Assembly (NCBI RefSeq): GCF_002814235.1
Contig: NZ_PHSU01000003.1
Coordinates: 558,001 to 622,000, forward strand
DNA length: 64,000 bases
Origin: Pseudomonas sp. QS1027
GTDB lineage: Bacteria; Pseudomonadota; Gammaproteobacteria; Pseudomonadales; Pseudomonadaceae
Direction of reading: 5' to 3'
Numbering within the stretch: position 1 is the stretch's first letter; the number at the start of each line of letters is the position of its first letter. Of the stretch, positions 20,258 through 29,996 are shown piece after piece. A program made the translations under genes and the position numbers. The notes under the pieces were generated by a model, which did not search any database, was not told where the DNA came from, and was given only the letters and a program-made list of their open reading frames with translations.

Positions 20258-21277
20258 ATGATGATTTTGCTGCTGTGCGCGTTCGTACTGGTCTCCTCAT
20301 TGTTGTTGACCGGTGCGTTACGCCGATACGCGTTGGCTCGCAGTCTGCTGGATGTTCCCAATGGGCGCAGTTCCCATTCTGTTGCAACGCCGCGGGGGGG
20401 CGGTGTGGCGATCGTGCTCGCTTTCCTGATCGCATTGCCGGTACTCGCCTGGATGGACAGGTTGCCCGTGGCGGTATTCCTGGCACTGTTTGCGGCCGGT
20501 GCGGTTGTCGCCATCGTGGGCTTCCTCGATGATCATGGGCATATAGCCGCTCGTTGGCGTCTACTGGCTCACTTTTCTGCCTCTTTTTGGATCCTGCTTT
20601 GTTTGGGGGGCATGCCCGCCCTTAATCTGTTCGGAGCAGAGGTTGATTTGGGCTGGCTGGGGCACATCCTCGCGGCCTTTTACCTTGTGTGGATGCTCAA
20701 TCTCTATAATTTCATGGATGGCATTGACGGGATTGCCAGTGTCGAAGCTATTTTTGTGTGCCTCGGTGCCTGTCTTGTCTATGAATTGGGCGGTTACGAG
20801 GGCTTGGTTTGGGCTCCGCTGTGCCTGGCGCTGGCCGTGGCCGGCTTTCTTTATTGGAATTTTCCACCCGCCCGCATTTTCATGGGCGATGCGGGCAGCG
20901 GTTTTCTAGGCATCATGCTGGGCGGGCTTTCTCTCCAGGCCGCTTGGCATTCACCTCATTTGCTGTGGGTATGGTTGATTTTACTGGGCGTATTTATCGT
21001 CGATGCGACGTTTACGCTGGGGCGTCGACTGCTCCGTGGAGACAAGGTCTATGAAGCTCATCGCAGTCACGCCTATCAATTTGCCTCGCGCCAGGTGGGA
21101 CGGCATTTACCCGTGACCCTGGCTGCGCTCGGGATCAATGTCGTCTGGTTATTGCCCATCGGCTTGTGTGTCGGCTTGTCTGTACTGGATGGTCTCACCG
21201 GTATGTTGTTGGCTTACGCTCCTTTGGTGTTTATCGCGGTCAGATTTCATGCAGGCGAGTTGGAGAAGGTTGGTTAA
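20258..21277 (+). CDS. wbpL: Polyprenyl-phosphate sugar-1-phosphate transferase (WbpL/WecA/MraY family)
   Basis: Integral membrane enzyme that starts O-antigen synthesis by moving a HexNAc-1-phosphate (GlcNAc or FucNAc) from UDP to undecaprenyl phosphate. The 339 aa protein is mostly membrane segments, about ten or eleven. Cytoplasmic-loop motifs of the family are clear: DVPNGRSSHS near residue 35, GFLDDHGHI, LYNFMDGIDGIAS, FPPARIFMGDAGSGFLG, and EAHRSHAYQ. It lies directly upstream of wbpM, the standard Pseudomonas arrangement. A gap of about 200 bases separates it from the epimerase gene. Confidence 0.94.
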   Translation: MMILLLCAFVLVSSLLLTGALRRYALARSLLDVPNGRSSHSVATPRGGGVAIVLAFLIALPVLAWMDRLPVAVFLALFAAGAVVAIVGFLDDHGHIAARWRLLAHFSASFWILLCLGGMPALNLFGAEVDLGWLGHILAAFYLVWMLNLYNFMDGIDGIASVEAIFVCLGACLVYELGGYEGLVWAPLCLALAVAGFLYWNFPPARIFMGDAGSGFLGIMLGGLSLQAAWHSPHLLWVWLILLGVFIVDATFTLGRRLLRGDKVYEAHRSHAYQFASRQVGRHLPVTLAALGINVVWLLPIGLCVGLSVLDGLTGMLLAYAPLVFIAVRFHAGELEKVG

Positions 21278-21355
21278 TCTGTCGTGGCCTGGAGCAGGGT
21301 TGGCCGATTGTCGATCCAGGACGATGAAATTTTGCAGGTAAGCTATAGAGGGGTT

Positions 21356-23350
21356 ATGGATAAGATACGAGCCTATTTGGTAGGCCTTCCGCGTCGAAAA
21401 AAGCGCGTTCTGCAGGTGCTCACCGATATCGTCATGGTCTGGGCGGCGCTGTGGATGGCGTTTGTCGTGCGTTTGGGGGTGGGTGACCTGATCAATCCAT
21501 TTACCCAGCACCGCTGGTTATTTGTTGCCGCCCCGGTTGTCGCAATTCCCCTGTTCATCCGATTCGGCCTGTATCGGGCGGTGATGCGTTATTTCGGCAA
21601 CGACGCGCTGATCACCATCGTCAAGGCGGTGAGCCTTTCGTCGCTGATCCTGGGGGTGGTCGTCTATGTCTATAGCAACCATCAGGTGGTTGTTCCGCGT
21701 TCGATCATCTTCAACTATTGGTGGTTGAGCCTGGTCATGGTCGGTGGCCTGCGGCTTGCCATGCGCCAGTACTTCCTGGGTGACTGGTTTGGTACCGCGC
21801 AGCATATGCCGTTCACCAATCGTGATGATGGTCTGCCCAAGGTCGCCATTTACGGCGCCGGCTCGGCGGGGAATCAACTGGTTGCCGCGTTGCGCATGGG
21901 TCGTGCCATGCGGCCTGTGGCCTTTATCGATGACGATAGCGGTATTGCCGACCGCAATATCGCCGGCTTGCAAGTCTACAAGCCCAAGCATATCCAGCAG
22001 ATGATCGATGCCACGGGGGCCCAGGAGATACTCCTGGCGATCCCGTCCTCTTCCCGGGGCCGGCGCCGTGAAATACTGGCCCTGTTGGAAGGTTATCCAC
22101 TGCATGTTCGAAGTGTGCCGGGTTTCATGGACCTGGCCAGTGGACGGGTCAAGGTCGACGATATCCAGGAAGTTGATATCGCCGATTTGCTCGGACGCGA
22201 TACTGTCCCTGCTCAAGAGGACCTGCTTGAGCGCTGTATCAAGGGGCGCTCGGTGCTGGTGACGGGCGCCGGCGGCTCAATCGGTTCCGAGTTGTGCCGG
22301 CAGATTCTGACGCTTCGCCCCACTACCCTGCTGCTTTACGAGCACAGCGAGTTCAATCTCTACACCATCCTCTCTGAGCTTGAACAGCGTGCTGATCGGG
22401 AGTCGCTGTCGGTACGCTTGCTACCGATCCTGGGTTCCGTGCGTAACCAGGACAAGCTGCTGTCGGTCATGAAAACCTGGCATGTCGAGACGGTCTACCA
22501 TGCGGCGGCCTACAAACATGTGCCGATGGTTGAGCACAATATTGCCGAAGGCGTATTGAACAATGTGATCGGTACCTTGAATACCGCACAAGCGGCCTTG
22601 CAGGCGGGTGTCGCAAACTTTGTGCTGATTTCCACCGACAAGGCCGTGCGTCCAACCAATGTGATGGGCAGTACCAAGCGTCTGGCTGAAATGACGCTCC
22701 AGGCCCTCAGTCGTGAACTCGCCCCGGTACTCTTTGGCGATCAGGCCAATGTATCGCGGGTGAACAAGACCCGCTTCACCATGGTCCGCTTTGGCAACGT
22801 GCTCGGATCCTCGGGGTCTGTTATCCCACTGTTCCACAAGCAAATAAAGATGGGTGGGCCGCTGACCGTTACCCACCCGAAGATCACACGTTATTTCATG
22901 ACTATCCCGGAGGCGGCGCAACTGGTTATCCAGGCCGGCTCGATGGGGCAGGGTGGTGATGTCTTTGTGCTGGATATGGGCGAGCCTGTCAGGATCGTCG
23001 AGCTGGCCGAAAAGATGATTCATCTCTCCGGCTTGAGCGTTCGTACGGACAAGAGTCCCCATGGTGACATCGCGATCGAGTTCACCGGGTTGCGCCCGGG
23101 TGAAAAACTTTACGAAGAGTTGCTGATCGGTGACAACGTCGAAGCGACCCAGCACCCGATGATCATGAGCGCCCACGAAGATATGCTTTCCTGGGATGTG
23201 CTCAAGTCCAGGCTGTATGAATTGGTGGCTGCGGTTGAGAGTGATGATTACGTGCGCGTACGGCAAATGTTGCGCGATACCGTAAGCGGTTACGCGCCCG
23301 ATGGTGAGATCGTCGACTGGATATACCAGCAGCGCCGTATGGACACCTGA
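21356..23350 (+). CDS. wbpM: UDP-N-acetylglucosamine 4,6-dehydratase, membrane-anchored
   Basis: Converts UDP-GlcNAc to UDP-4-keto-6-deoxy-GlcNAc, precursor of QuiNAc/FucNAc sugars in O-antigen. Residues ~15-140 hold four membrane segments. A first Rossmann domain (IYGAGSAGNQL) spans ~150-270 and the catalytic SDR domain starts at VTGAGGSIGSELCRQIL. The catalytic triad is the SMK type of this family: STDKAVRPTNVMGSTK places Met where other SDRs have Tyr. ATG 21356 gives 664 aa, the family length, with AGAGGGG just upstream. comEA normally follows wbpM in Pseudomonas; here a leftward six-gene operon lies between them. Confidence 0.96.
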   Translation: MDKIRAYLVGLPRRKKRVLQVLTDIVMVWAALWMAFVVRLGVGDLINPFTQHRWLFVAAPVVAIPLFIRFGLYRAVMRYFGNDALITIVKAVSLSSLILGVVVYVYSNHQVVVPRSIIFNYWWLSLVMVGGLRLAMRQYFLGDWFGTAQHMPFTNRDDGLPKVAIYGAGSAGNQLVAALRMGRAMRPVAFIDDDSGIADRNIAGLQVYKPKHIQQMIDATGAQEILLAIPSSSRGRRREILALLEGYPLHVRSVPGFMDLASGRVKVDDIQEVDIADLLGRDTVPAQEDLLERCIKGRSVLVTGAGGSIGSELCRQILTLRPTTLLLYEHSEFNLYTILSELEQRADRESLSVRLLPILGSVRNQDKLLSVMKTWHVETVYHAAAYKHVPMVEHNIAEGVLNNVIGTLNTAQAALQAGVANFVLISTDKAVRPTNVMGSTKRLAEMTLQALSRELAPVLFGDQANVSRVNKTRFTMVRFGNVLGSSGSVIPLFHKQIKMGGPLTVTHPKITRYFMTIPEAAQLVIQAGSMGQGGDVFVLDMGEPVRIVELAEKMIHLSGLSVRTDKSPHGDIAIEFTGLRPGEKLYEELLIGDNVEATQHPMIMSAHEDMLSWDVLKSRLYELVAAVESDDYVRVRQMLRDTVSGYAPDGEIVDWIYQQRRMDT

Positions 23351-23415
23351 CCGTTGAACACTTGATAAGGGCGTATTTTTGATAGACGACCCCGTACAAT
23401 GTGATGCTGAATGAG

Positions 23416-23793
23416 CTAGGTTTGGCGCAGGAGCCAGCGTGTCAGTACGAAAGTAATTGGAATGGTCGCGATGATGACAACGAGGGGGGCGACGCTTTGG
23501 GGAATGTCAAAGCGTTCGATGAAGAGGCTCAATAGGACTGCCGATATCAAGTACTGAACCAAATACACCAGTGGAAAGGCGAAGAAACCTTTCCAACTGA
23601 CAGGGGTCTTGAAAACGATCGTTGCGTTGAACCAGTACGAAAATAGGATGCCGATTGAAAATGCCAAGGCGTACGCAACCTGGTAAGGGATCGCGAACTG
23701 AAGGCCAAAATACAAGCCATACGTAAAGGCGGTATTGATGCTGCCGCCTATTATGAATTTGATCAAGTCGATAAATGACCTATGTCTCGACAT
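23416..23793 (-). CDS. GtrA family membrane protein (putative lipid-linked sugar flippase)
   Basis: Small membrane protein of 125 aa with four transmembrane segments (IKFIIGGSINTAFTYGLYF, VAYALAFSIGILFSYWF, LVYLVQYLISAVLLSLF, LVVIIATIPITFVLTRW), the GtrA fold. GtrA proteins are thought to flip undecaprenyl-phosphate-linked monosaccharides to the periplasm. Residues NAT...FK after the second segment are conserved in the family. It is the last gene of the leftward operon that also encodes a GtrB-like glycosyltransferase and a GT-C-like protein, so it probably serves that decoration system. Confidence 0.88.
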   Translation of the reverse strand: MSRHRSFIDLIKFIIGGSINTAFTYGLYFGLQFAIPYQVAYALAFSIGILFSYWFNATIVFKTPVSWKGFFAFPLVYLVQYLISAVLLSLFIERFDIPQSVAPLVVIIATIPITFVLTRWLLRQT

Positions 23794-23797
23794 CCGG

Positions 23798-24757
23798 TTA
23801 AGCCTGTATTTGCGATTTGATCAACGTTATAAAATCGCCGTATTCTCGGATGTAGTCGTCGGCGTCGTAATAGTCAGATGCAAACACCAGCAACATGGCG
23901 TCTGGTGAGTACTTGTATTGGATGCACCAGGTTTTTGGAGGTAGATACAAGCCTATGTTTGCTCTATCAAGCGTGATCTCTTCGCGTGTTTCGCCGTCAT
24001 CCACAACAACGTGAATACTGCCTCTGACAGCAATCAGAAACTGATGGCATTGGTGATGGGCGTGCTCGCCGCGAGTATCAGCAGTGGGGACGTCATAAAC
24101 CAGAAAATAGCGTTTCGGGTTGAACGGGATTTCACGTTCGAACTCGCCGACGGACAGGTTGCCGCGCAGGTCAGGGACAGCCTTGAATGTATGCAGTGTG
24201 ACACCGGATACGTTGGTTTTGGTGACTGAGGGCGCTGAGGATACTGGAACCTTCATGTTCTCGCTGGTGGAGTCGACGGCGTCTGCGTAACCAATTATCT
24301 TTGCGGGGTTGCCGGCGACGATAGCGAAGGGCGGGACCGAGCGTGTCACGACTGCACCGGCACCCACCATGGCATTTTCGCCGATGATCAGGCCTGGAAG
24401 GATGGTTGCATTGGCTCCGATGGTCGCTTTGGTTTTTACCACCGTACGCAGGAACTCGTCAGGGTACTGTTTACTGCGCGGGAAGCGGTCGTTGGTAAAG
24501 GTAGCGTTGGGGCCGATGAACACGTCATCCATTATTTCGATGCCGTCCCAGACTTGGACACCACACTTGATAGTGACGCGGTCACCAATGGTCACATCGT
24601 TCTCAATGAAAACGTTGTTGCAGATATTACATTCCGAACCGAGGCGGGCCTGTGGCAAAACGTGCGCAAAGGCCCAGATCTTGGTGCCCTTGCCGATGTG
24701 GCGAGACTCACAAAGCCCGTTGGGATGAACAAAGTACTCGCTGTTTTCATTTGTCAT
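23798..24757 (-). CDS. Fused sugar N-acetyltransferase / dTDP-4-keto-6-deoxyhexose 3,4-isomerase (WxcM-like)
   Basis: Two domains in one 319 aa protein. Residues ~5-155 form a left-handed beta-helix acyltransferase with hexapeptide repeats ([55 protein letters not shown]), like FdtC/QdtC. Residues ~185-315 form a cupin like FdtA/QdtA, with [17 protein letters not shown] and [18 protein letters not shown]. FdtA-type enzymes shift the keto group from C4 to C3 of a dTDP-6-deoxyhexose and FdtC-type enzymes N-acetylate the 3-amino product. The same fusion is known as WxcM. The aminotransferase for the middle step is two genes upstream. The start overlaps the preceding gene by 11 bases. Confidence 0.9.
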   Translation of the reverse strand: MTNENSEYFVHPNGLCESRHIGKGTKIWAFAHVLPQARLGSECNICNNVFIENDVTIGDRVTIKCGVQVWDGIEIMDDVFIGPNATFTNDRFPRSKQYPDEFLRTVVKTKATIGANATILPGLIIGENAMVGAGAVVTRSVPPFAIVAGNPAKIIGYADAVDSTSENMKVPVSSAPSVTKTNVSGVTLHTFKAVPDLRGNLSVGEFEREIPFNPKRYFLVYDVPTADTRGEHAHHQCHQFLIAVRGSIHVVVDDGETREEITLDRANIGLYLPPKTWCIQYKYSPDAMLLVFASDYYDADDYIREYGDFITLIKSQIQA

Positions 24758-25682
24758 GATTAAAACTCTCAGTCCTCATTGGGATGGCAAGCGGTCTGGC
24801 TTTAGTATTTTCATAGGTGCGCCACGCGTAAGAACCTACAATACCCAGTCCGAACAGGTTAGCCGCTCCCAGGAAGACGATGACATTAATGGTCATCGCG
24901 TAACCCGAGACAGTAATCAATCCCATCAGCCGCGCAACAGTCACAACGATGCCGAAGCAGGCTGCCAAAATGGTGGTCATCCCACCCAGGCGTGTAAGCA
25001 GGCGGATTGGCAGGTCAGTAAAGGCAAAGATACTGTCCATCATGTAGTTCACTTTCTTGGATAACGTCCAGGCCGATGCGCCGTGCTCACGTTTTAGGCG
25101 ATTGTAGGAAATGGTCTTGCGGCGATATCCTAGCCAGAAAACTTGTGCAATGAGCGAGCTGTGCCTTTCATCGAGTGTTAGCAACGTATCACGAAAGGCT
25201 TTGTTGCAAGCGAAGACGTCCACACCACCTTCCGGTATTTCGGGTACTACGTATCGACGATACAGGCTCCAGAAAGTCTTGGATGCAAGGCGCGAAAGAA
25301 GTGGATCGTCCCGTCCTTCGCGAACCCCAAGAACAACATCGTATTGTTCGGTCAATAGTTGTGCGTTCATCTCGAGCACGAGATCCGGTGGTTCTTGCAG
25401 GTCCGCAGCCATGACTGCAAAACGATCGCCTCTGCCAGCCCCCAGACCTACCCTAATTGCCGGGAATGAACCGAAGTTACGTGAAAGTAGTACGAGTTGG
25501 GATTCGAAGCGTTGCTTTGGCAGTTGTTCTCTCAAGATATCGTAGCAGCGGTCCGGACTGCCATCGATCACAAAAACAGCTTCGAAATCGCCTGCTAGCT
25601 TGCTGCTCAGTCCATCGATGGCGATCAACAAATCTGGCAATGAGCTTTCGTTTTTGTAAACGGGAATAACTAGCGTTAGCAA
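24747..25682 (-). CDS. GtrB-like polyprenyl-phosphate glycosyltransferase (GT2)
   Basis: GT2 enzyme of the dolichyl-phosphate-mannose synthase/GtrB type, expected to move a sugar from a nucleotide donor to undecaprenyl phosphate at the inner face of the membrane. Motifs: [74 protein letters not shown]. Two C-terminal membrane segments follow (about 220-240 and 255-275). I chose TTG 25682 because AAGGAGC sits about nine bases upstream; a TTG at 25727 would overlap the aminotransferase gene. Neighbouring dTDP-sugar genes suggest the donor is a 3-acetamido-3,6-dideoxyhexose. Confidence 0.88.
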   Translation of the reverse strand: MLTLVIPVYKNESSLPDLLIAIDGLSSKLAGDFEAVFVIDGSPDRCYDILREQLPKQRFESQLVLLSRNFGSFPAIRVGLGAGRGDRFAVMAADLQEPPDLVLEMNAQLLTEQYDVVLGVREGRDDPLLSRLASKTFWSLYRRYVVPEIPEGGVDVFACNKAFRDTLLTLDERHSSLIAQVFWLGYRRKTISYNRLKREHGASAWTLSKKVNYMMDSIFAFTDLPIRLLTRLGGMTTILAACFGIVVTVARLMGLITVSGYAMTINVIVFLGAANLFGLGIVGSYAWRTYENTKARPLAIPMRTESFNHDK

Positions 25683-25695
25683 ACGATGGTGCTCC

Positions 25696-26787
25696 TTATT
25701 GTTCGAAGTACTTTTTGACGGCTGCAATAACCGACTCTACAGCTTCATCGGTCATGCCGGGGAAGCACGGTAGGGTCAACAGCTTTTGGCACGAGCTGTT
25801 GGTGACCGCCATGGAGCCGGCAATAAGAGACTGAGGGTAGGCCACCTGTTGATGATCTGGAATGGGGTAGTGAATTTCTGTAGCAACACCATGGGCCTTG
25901 AGGAACTCGCGTAGTGCTTCGCGGCGGTGGATACGTGTAACGTAAAGGTGTGCGGCAAATGATTCATCTACAAATGGCAATGCATCAAAGCCCAAGCCTG
26001 AAAAAGCTTCGTTGTAGCGAGAGGCAATGTCTCGGCGAGCGACGTTCCAAGTATCGAGCAGAGGCAATTTGATTCGCAAAATAGCCGCTTGAATTTCATC
26101 CAGGCGGCTGTTTTTGCCTCCGGTGTGACCTACGTGATATTTCGACGACCAGCCATATTGGCGAATGGCTTTGAGCCGGGTCGCCAACTTGTCATTATTG
26201 GTCACTACTGCACCGCCATCGCCCATGGCACCAAGATTTTTGGTTGGGTAGAAACTGAAGCATGCCGCATCGCCCCAGCTGCCTGCTTGTCGGCCCTCCA
26301 GTTTTGCACCATGGGATTGTGCACAGTCTTCAATCAGCGTCACACCAGCGTCGTGGGTCAGAGCCAGCAACTCTTTGATGTTCGCCATTTGCCCATAAAG
26401 GTGAGTCACGATGACACATCTGGGTTTCTGTTTAAGAGCTTCGGCCAAGGCATTTACGGACATGGTCATGCAGGATGGGGCGATGTCGACATACAGCGGC
26501 ACCGCCCCGACGGCATGGATCGCAGTGCTGCTGTAGAAGCCGGCGTTGGCAACGGTCACGACCAGATCACCGGGTTCGACGCCAACGCTGCGCAAGGCGA
26601 TTTCAATGGCATCAGTACCATTGGCCATGGATATACAATGGCCGACGCCCACGTAGTCGGCAAACTCCGATTCGAAACCGGTTACTTCTTCTCCCAGAAC
26701 ATACCAGTGGCGATCAAGGACTTTCTTGACCGCGCCAAGCAGGTCCAGATTTTTGTTCATCGCCACGTCTGAAAAGAGGGGGATCAT
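25696..26787 (-). CDS. DegT/DnrJ/EryC1/StrS sugar aminotransferase (FdtB/QdtB-like)
   Basis: PLP-dependent aminotransferase that puts an amino group on a keto-deoxysugar nucleotide, using glutamate. The 363 aa protein has IPLFSDVAMNKNLD at the N-terminus, ANGTDAIEIALR for PLP phosphate binding, VTHLYGQMANI, EDCAQSHGA with the PLP aspartate, and the lysine motif FYPTKNLGAMGDGGAVVT. With the isomerase/acetyltransferase gene nearby it should make dTDP-3-amino-3,6-dideoxyhexose. Glucose-1-phosphate thymidylyltransferase and 4,6-dehydratase (rmlA/rmlB) are not in the window. AAGGAG precedes the ATG, which overlaps the upstream stop as ATGA. Confidence 0.92.
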   Translation of the reverse strand: MIPLFSDVAMNKNLDLLGAVKKVLDRHWYVLGEEVTGFESEFADYVGVGHCISMANGTDAIEIALRSVGVEPGDLVVTVANAGFYSSTAIHAVGAVPLYVDIAPSCMTMSVNALAEALKQKPRCVIVTHLYGQMANIKELLALTHDAGVTLIEDCAQSHGAKLEGRQAGSWGDAACFSFYPTKNLGAMGDGGAVVTNNDKLATRLKAIRQYGWSSKYHVGHTGGKNSRLDEIQAAILRIKLPLLDTWNVARRDIASRYNEAFSGLGFDALPFVDESFAAHLYVTRIHRREALREFLKAHGVATEIHYPIPDHQQVAYPQSLIAGSMAVTNSSCQKLLTLPCFPGMTDEAVESVIAAVKKYFEQ

Positions 26788-27863
26788 AGTAATGCTCCTT
26801 GCGTGCTCAAGTCGGAGTTGAGTGGGGGCGTTTCAGACTTTCTGAAAAAGATTTTTTTGAGGCGCAGGGCTCTTTTTTCGACAAGATGCCAGGAAGCAAT
26901 ACCACATAGCAGTGCAATCGTGCTGGCGGTCAGGAAGTTTTGAGTTCCTGAGAACTGTGGAAATGCCCAGGCCGTCAATTGCTGTGCCGGCCAGCCGTAG
27001 AGATAGACTCCGTAGGAGTAATCGCCCCATTTATCCAGCCATGCGAACTGCTTGAAAAAGCTGACCGTGCAGAAGAAGGTCACGAGCAGCAAAATGTACC
27101 CGTAGGCAAATTTATCAGTACCCAGGGTGATACCGGCCAGAAACAGCGCGATCAGCATGAAATAGGGGCTGACCGGCACACTGTCGCGATTGATGTAGAG
27201 GAAAGAGCCAATATAGAACAGCAAGCAAACGTGCAAGTTGGTTTTGCTGCTCAAGGCGTCGGGCAAGTACGACTTGTCGTTCCAGAACACTACGAGTAAT
27301 ACGAAAAACACGGTGTTGAAAAGGGCACGGCTGCGCATGATCCCGAAGAGATAAACAAACAGCACGATGATGTACAGCCATACTTCGATCAGGACCGACC
27401 AGATCGAACCATTCACGGCCTGGTTGAGGTTCTGGGTGAAGACACCCGGCAGGAAAAACCCTCCCTGGTAGGTGAATGCCAGCCCTTTGAAGTAAGTCCA
27501 AACGGCTCCGTTGGTCAGGTATTCGCCTACGGGCAGTGTTGTCACAATACTGCCCAGGACAAAGGTGACCAGAATCATGTTGACCCAAAGTGCCGGATAG
27601 ATTCGCAACACTCGGGAAATCACGTAATGCTTCGCCCCGCTGTTCAGGATGCTAGCGGTGACCAGAAAACCACTGATCAGGAAGAACAGGTCAACTGCAA
27701 CGCCGCCAATGTAGGCGTAGCCGGTCGTCTTTGTGACCCAGTCTGCCGGCACTCCGGCCACAATTGCAGGCGTGTGGCCGTAGATGACCGAGAGTGCCGC
27801 CATAAGCCGGATAAAGGTCAGGTTGTTATTTTTGCCAACGAATAGATCTGCCAGTGTGCGCAT
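26784..27863 (-). CDS. Acyltransferase 3 family protein (OafA-like)
   Basis: Polytopic membrane acyltransferase of 359 aa, likely to acetylate a sugar of the surface polysaccharide. The family start is clear: LTFIRLMAALSVIYGHTP (with the conserved Arg and His), then AVDLFFLISGFLVTAS. About ten hydrophobic segments follow, and GDYSYGVYLYGWPAQQL near residue 280 is also typical. There is no C-terminal SGNH esterase domain, so it is the short form. It overlaps genes on both sides by 1-4 bases and is therefore part of the six-gene leftward operon. Confidence 0.9.
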   Translation of the reverse strand: MRTLADLFVGKNNNLTFIRLMAALSVIYGHTPAIVAGVPADWVTKTTGYAYIGGVAVDLFFLISGFLVTASILNSGAKHYVISRVLRIYPALWVNMILVTFVLGSIVTTLPVGEYLTNGAVWTYFKGLAFTYQGGFFLPGVFTQNLNQAVNGSIWSVLIEVWLYIIVLFVYLFGIMRSRALFNTVFFVLLVVFWNDKSYLPDALSSKTNLHVCLLFYIGSFLYINRDSVPVSPYFMLIALFLAGITLGTDKFAYGYILLLVTFFCTVSFFKQFAWLDKWGDYSYGVYLYGWPAQQLTAWAFPQFSGTQNFLTASTIALLCGIASWHLVEKRALRLKKIFFRKSETPPLNSDLSTQGALL

Positions 27864-29359
27864 TACTCAGCCTTTGTGAGTGATAGTTTCAGGCAATTCG
27901 TATTTACCTCGGATGGATCTGTTACGACGATCCGTCCCCTGGAGAATGCTGCGCCTTGTAGAAAACCCGGGTAGAGCGGGGAGGTTTTATCGATAACGAT
28001 GTTCCATACCGTGTGCAGGTCCATCACGCTGTCGAGATACTGGCCGCCATGCATGTACCAGGGCGAAAAACTATCGGCCCCATACACACAGGCCGAAGGG
28101 GCTGCGTTGATGGCGACTTTGTTGTCTTCAAGGAGTTTGAATACCTTGCTGTTGTTGGACTCCAGTGCGTCATACCAGTGACCGACACTGAAGCGCCTCG
28201 GCGTATCGGTGAGATACAGCGGAATGACGAGGGCGGCTAGTGCGGCACAAACCAGATAAGTGCGCGGGCGCGTCACCGTGTTCATGTTCAGCAGCTCTGT
28301 CAGCGCAACATAAACAGAACCGATGATGAACGGTAGCCAAATCAGCTCGTAGTAAGGGTTCACGTGATTTGGCAGCACTGAATAGGGGGCGATCAGCGTC
28401 AGCACCGCACCCACGATATAGAGTGTTTTGGGTAGTGTTCTGTCACGCAGCAGCACAATCATTGCCACGATGCTTGAAAAAATCAGGGTCATGGAAATGA
28501 TCAGGCCATGCACCATCATCACCGGGTGCTCGTCCCACCTCAGATAACGCCAGACGGTGGCTGCCACCCTGCTTGGTGAAATATCAACGAGGTACGGGGA
28601 TTGTGCATCGCTGATCCCCAGGAAGGGGGATGCCGCGATGAACTTCGAGCCCGCCACGATCAGCAGGGAAATAGCCAGGCCGACCAAGCCAACCAGGAGG
28701 CGTTTGTTGAGTGCCTTTTTTGATTTGAACAGGATATAGGCGAAAGAGAACGCGTAGAAAAGGATGAAGTCTTCCTTTGCCAGTGTGGACAGCAGCAGCA
28801 AGGCCGCAGAAACGTACAGCCAGGTATCGTTCTCCTGGCGATCATCCTTGAACAGGCAATAGACCGCTGCCAGCCCCAGGCAGCCGGACATCATGTGGGT
28901 CACCATGCCGGTGTAACGAGCATACTCGGCCACGATCGGGCTCGAGAGTGACGCTGTCGCGAACAGCGCCAGGGTGATCCAGTATTGGCGGGGCTGCACC
29001 ACTTCAATCAGGATCTTCCAGCACAGGAACACATAAGTGGCAGTGAGGATCCGTACGCTCCAGATCAGCCAGTCCGGCCCCAGCGATGACAGTACGAAGA
29101 TCAGCCATGTCGACAAGGGGCGGATCCACGACCAGGCGACTCCATTGGCCAGAAACGAATAGTTGTTGTAATCGTCGTGGTGGATGGGAATAGAGTTCGG
29201 CAGAAGACCCGAAACAGAGTAATAAGCCATCCAGTAGAAGACGGCTGAAATCAAGGCAAACGAAAGGATATTCAGATGCCGTGAAAAAAGCGGTTTGGGC
29301 ATCGGGCTGATTGAATGACTCATTTGTTCTCGATGTTCCTCTGGGTGTGCGCTGTCCAT
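27863..29359 (-). CDS. Polytopic membrane protein, GT-C glycosyltransferase-like
   Basis: A 498 aa integral membrane protein with about ten hydrophobic segments between residues 30 and 385 and a soluble C-terminal part (~390-498). The first external loop reads [12 protein letters not shown], whose paired acidic residues resemble the catalytic loop of GT-C enzymes that use polyprenyl-phosphate sugars. With GtrA and GtrB relatives in the same operon it is the natural candidate for the serotype-specific Gtr transferase. This is inference, as I cannot name its family. AAAGGAGG lies just before ATG 29359; ATG 29323 is an alternative. It is the first gene of the operon. Confidence 0.75.
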   Translation of the reverse strand: MDSAHPEEHREQMSHSISPMPKPLFSRHLNILSFALISAVFYWMAYYSVSGLLPNSIPIHHDDYNNYSFLANGVAWSWIRPLSTWLIFVLSSLGPDWLIWSVRILTATYVFLCWKILIEVVQPRQYWITLALFATASLSSPIVAEYARYTGMVTHMMSGCLGLAAVYCLFKDDRQENDTWLYVSAALLLLSTLAKEDFILFYAFSFAYILFKSKKALNKRLLVGLVGLAISLLIVAGSKFIAASPFLGISDAQSPYLVDISPSRVAATVWRYLRWDEHPVMMVHGLIISMTLIFSSIVAMIVLLRDRTLPKTLYIVGAVLTLIAPYSVLPNHVNPYYELIWLPFIIGSVYVALTELLNMNTVTRPRTYLVCAALAALVIPLYLTDTPRRFSVGHWYDALESNNSKVFKLLEDNKVAINAAPSACVYGADSFSPWYMHGGQYLDSVMDLHTVWNIVIDKTSPLYPGFLQGAAFSRGRIVVTDPSEVNTNCLKLSLTKAE

Positions 29360-29594
29360 GTGCCTCCTTTGGTTTCATCGGTGGCTTGTTCTGCTCGGCG
29401 GATGCCTGGCGGTCAGTGCTGCGGCGTGGGTTGAACAGGGCCAGGTAAATCGGCTTGCTTGCATGGGCCCCGTTGCATTTATAGTTTCATATCCTGTAAC
29501 GGACACACTTTTGACAGCACCACCCCATCGCCTAAGTTTGGGAGGCAGCTTCGGAAAAGCTGCTTCAACCCCTCGATCTCATGGAGTGTCACTT

Positions 29595-29930
29595 ATGCGT
29601 ACAAGCTTTTTCTCTTCCCTCGCTTTCGTCCTGCTGCTGGGTATCACGGGTGTGGTCAATTCGGCACCGACCGCGACTACCAAGACCGACTCGTCGGTTC
29701 CTGCTTCAAGCCCGGCGGCAAGCGCCACGTCCGGCAAGCTCAACCTCAACACCGCCGATGCCCAAACCATCCAGCACGAACTCTCCGGCATAGGTGAGGC
29801 CAAGGCCCAGGCCATTGTCGCCTATCGTGAGGCGAATGGCCCTTTCTCTTCAGTGGATGAGTTGCTCGAAGTCAAAGGTATCGGCAAATCGCTGCTCGAC
29901 AAAAATCGCGACAAGCTCGATATCAACTGA
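29595..29930 (+). CDS. comEA: ComEA-like helix-hairpin-helix protein
   Basis: Secreted or periplasmic small DNA-binding protein of 111 aa. The N-terminus [19 protein letters not shown] is a signal peptide; a Ser/Ala/Thr-rich linker follows. Residues ~50-111 are a tandem helix-hairpin-helix domain with [30 protein letters not shown] and [19 protein letters not shown]. ComEA homologues bind incoming DNA in competence systems, but in Pseudomonas the role is not established. ATG 29595 has GGAGTG upstream. A small hairpin (GCAGCTT/AAGCTGC, about 29551-29569) lies in its leader. The gene is normally adjacent to wbpM. Confidence 0.9.
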   Translation: MRTSFFSSLAFVLLLGITGVVNSAPTATTKTDSSVPASSPAASATSGKLNLNTADAQTIQHELSGIGEAKAQAIVAYREANGPFSSVDELLEVKGIGKSLLDKNRDKLDIN

Positions 29931-29944
29931 GTACGCGCTATCGG

Positions 29945-29978
29945 GAGAAGAGGTCTATCCCATGATCGGCCTCTTCTC
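29945..29978. terminator. Hairpin between comEA and the TetR gene
   Basis: A perfect nine-base stem GAGAAGAGG (29945-29953) pairs with CCTCTTCTC (29970-29978) across a 16-base loop, between two convergent genes. There is no T tract, so it is only a possible terminator. Confidence 0.35.
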
Positions 29979-29996
29979 AAGGTGTAAAGCGGTGTC

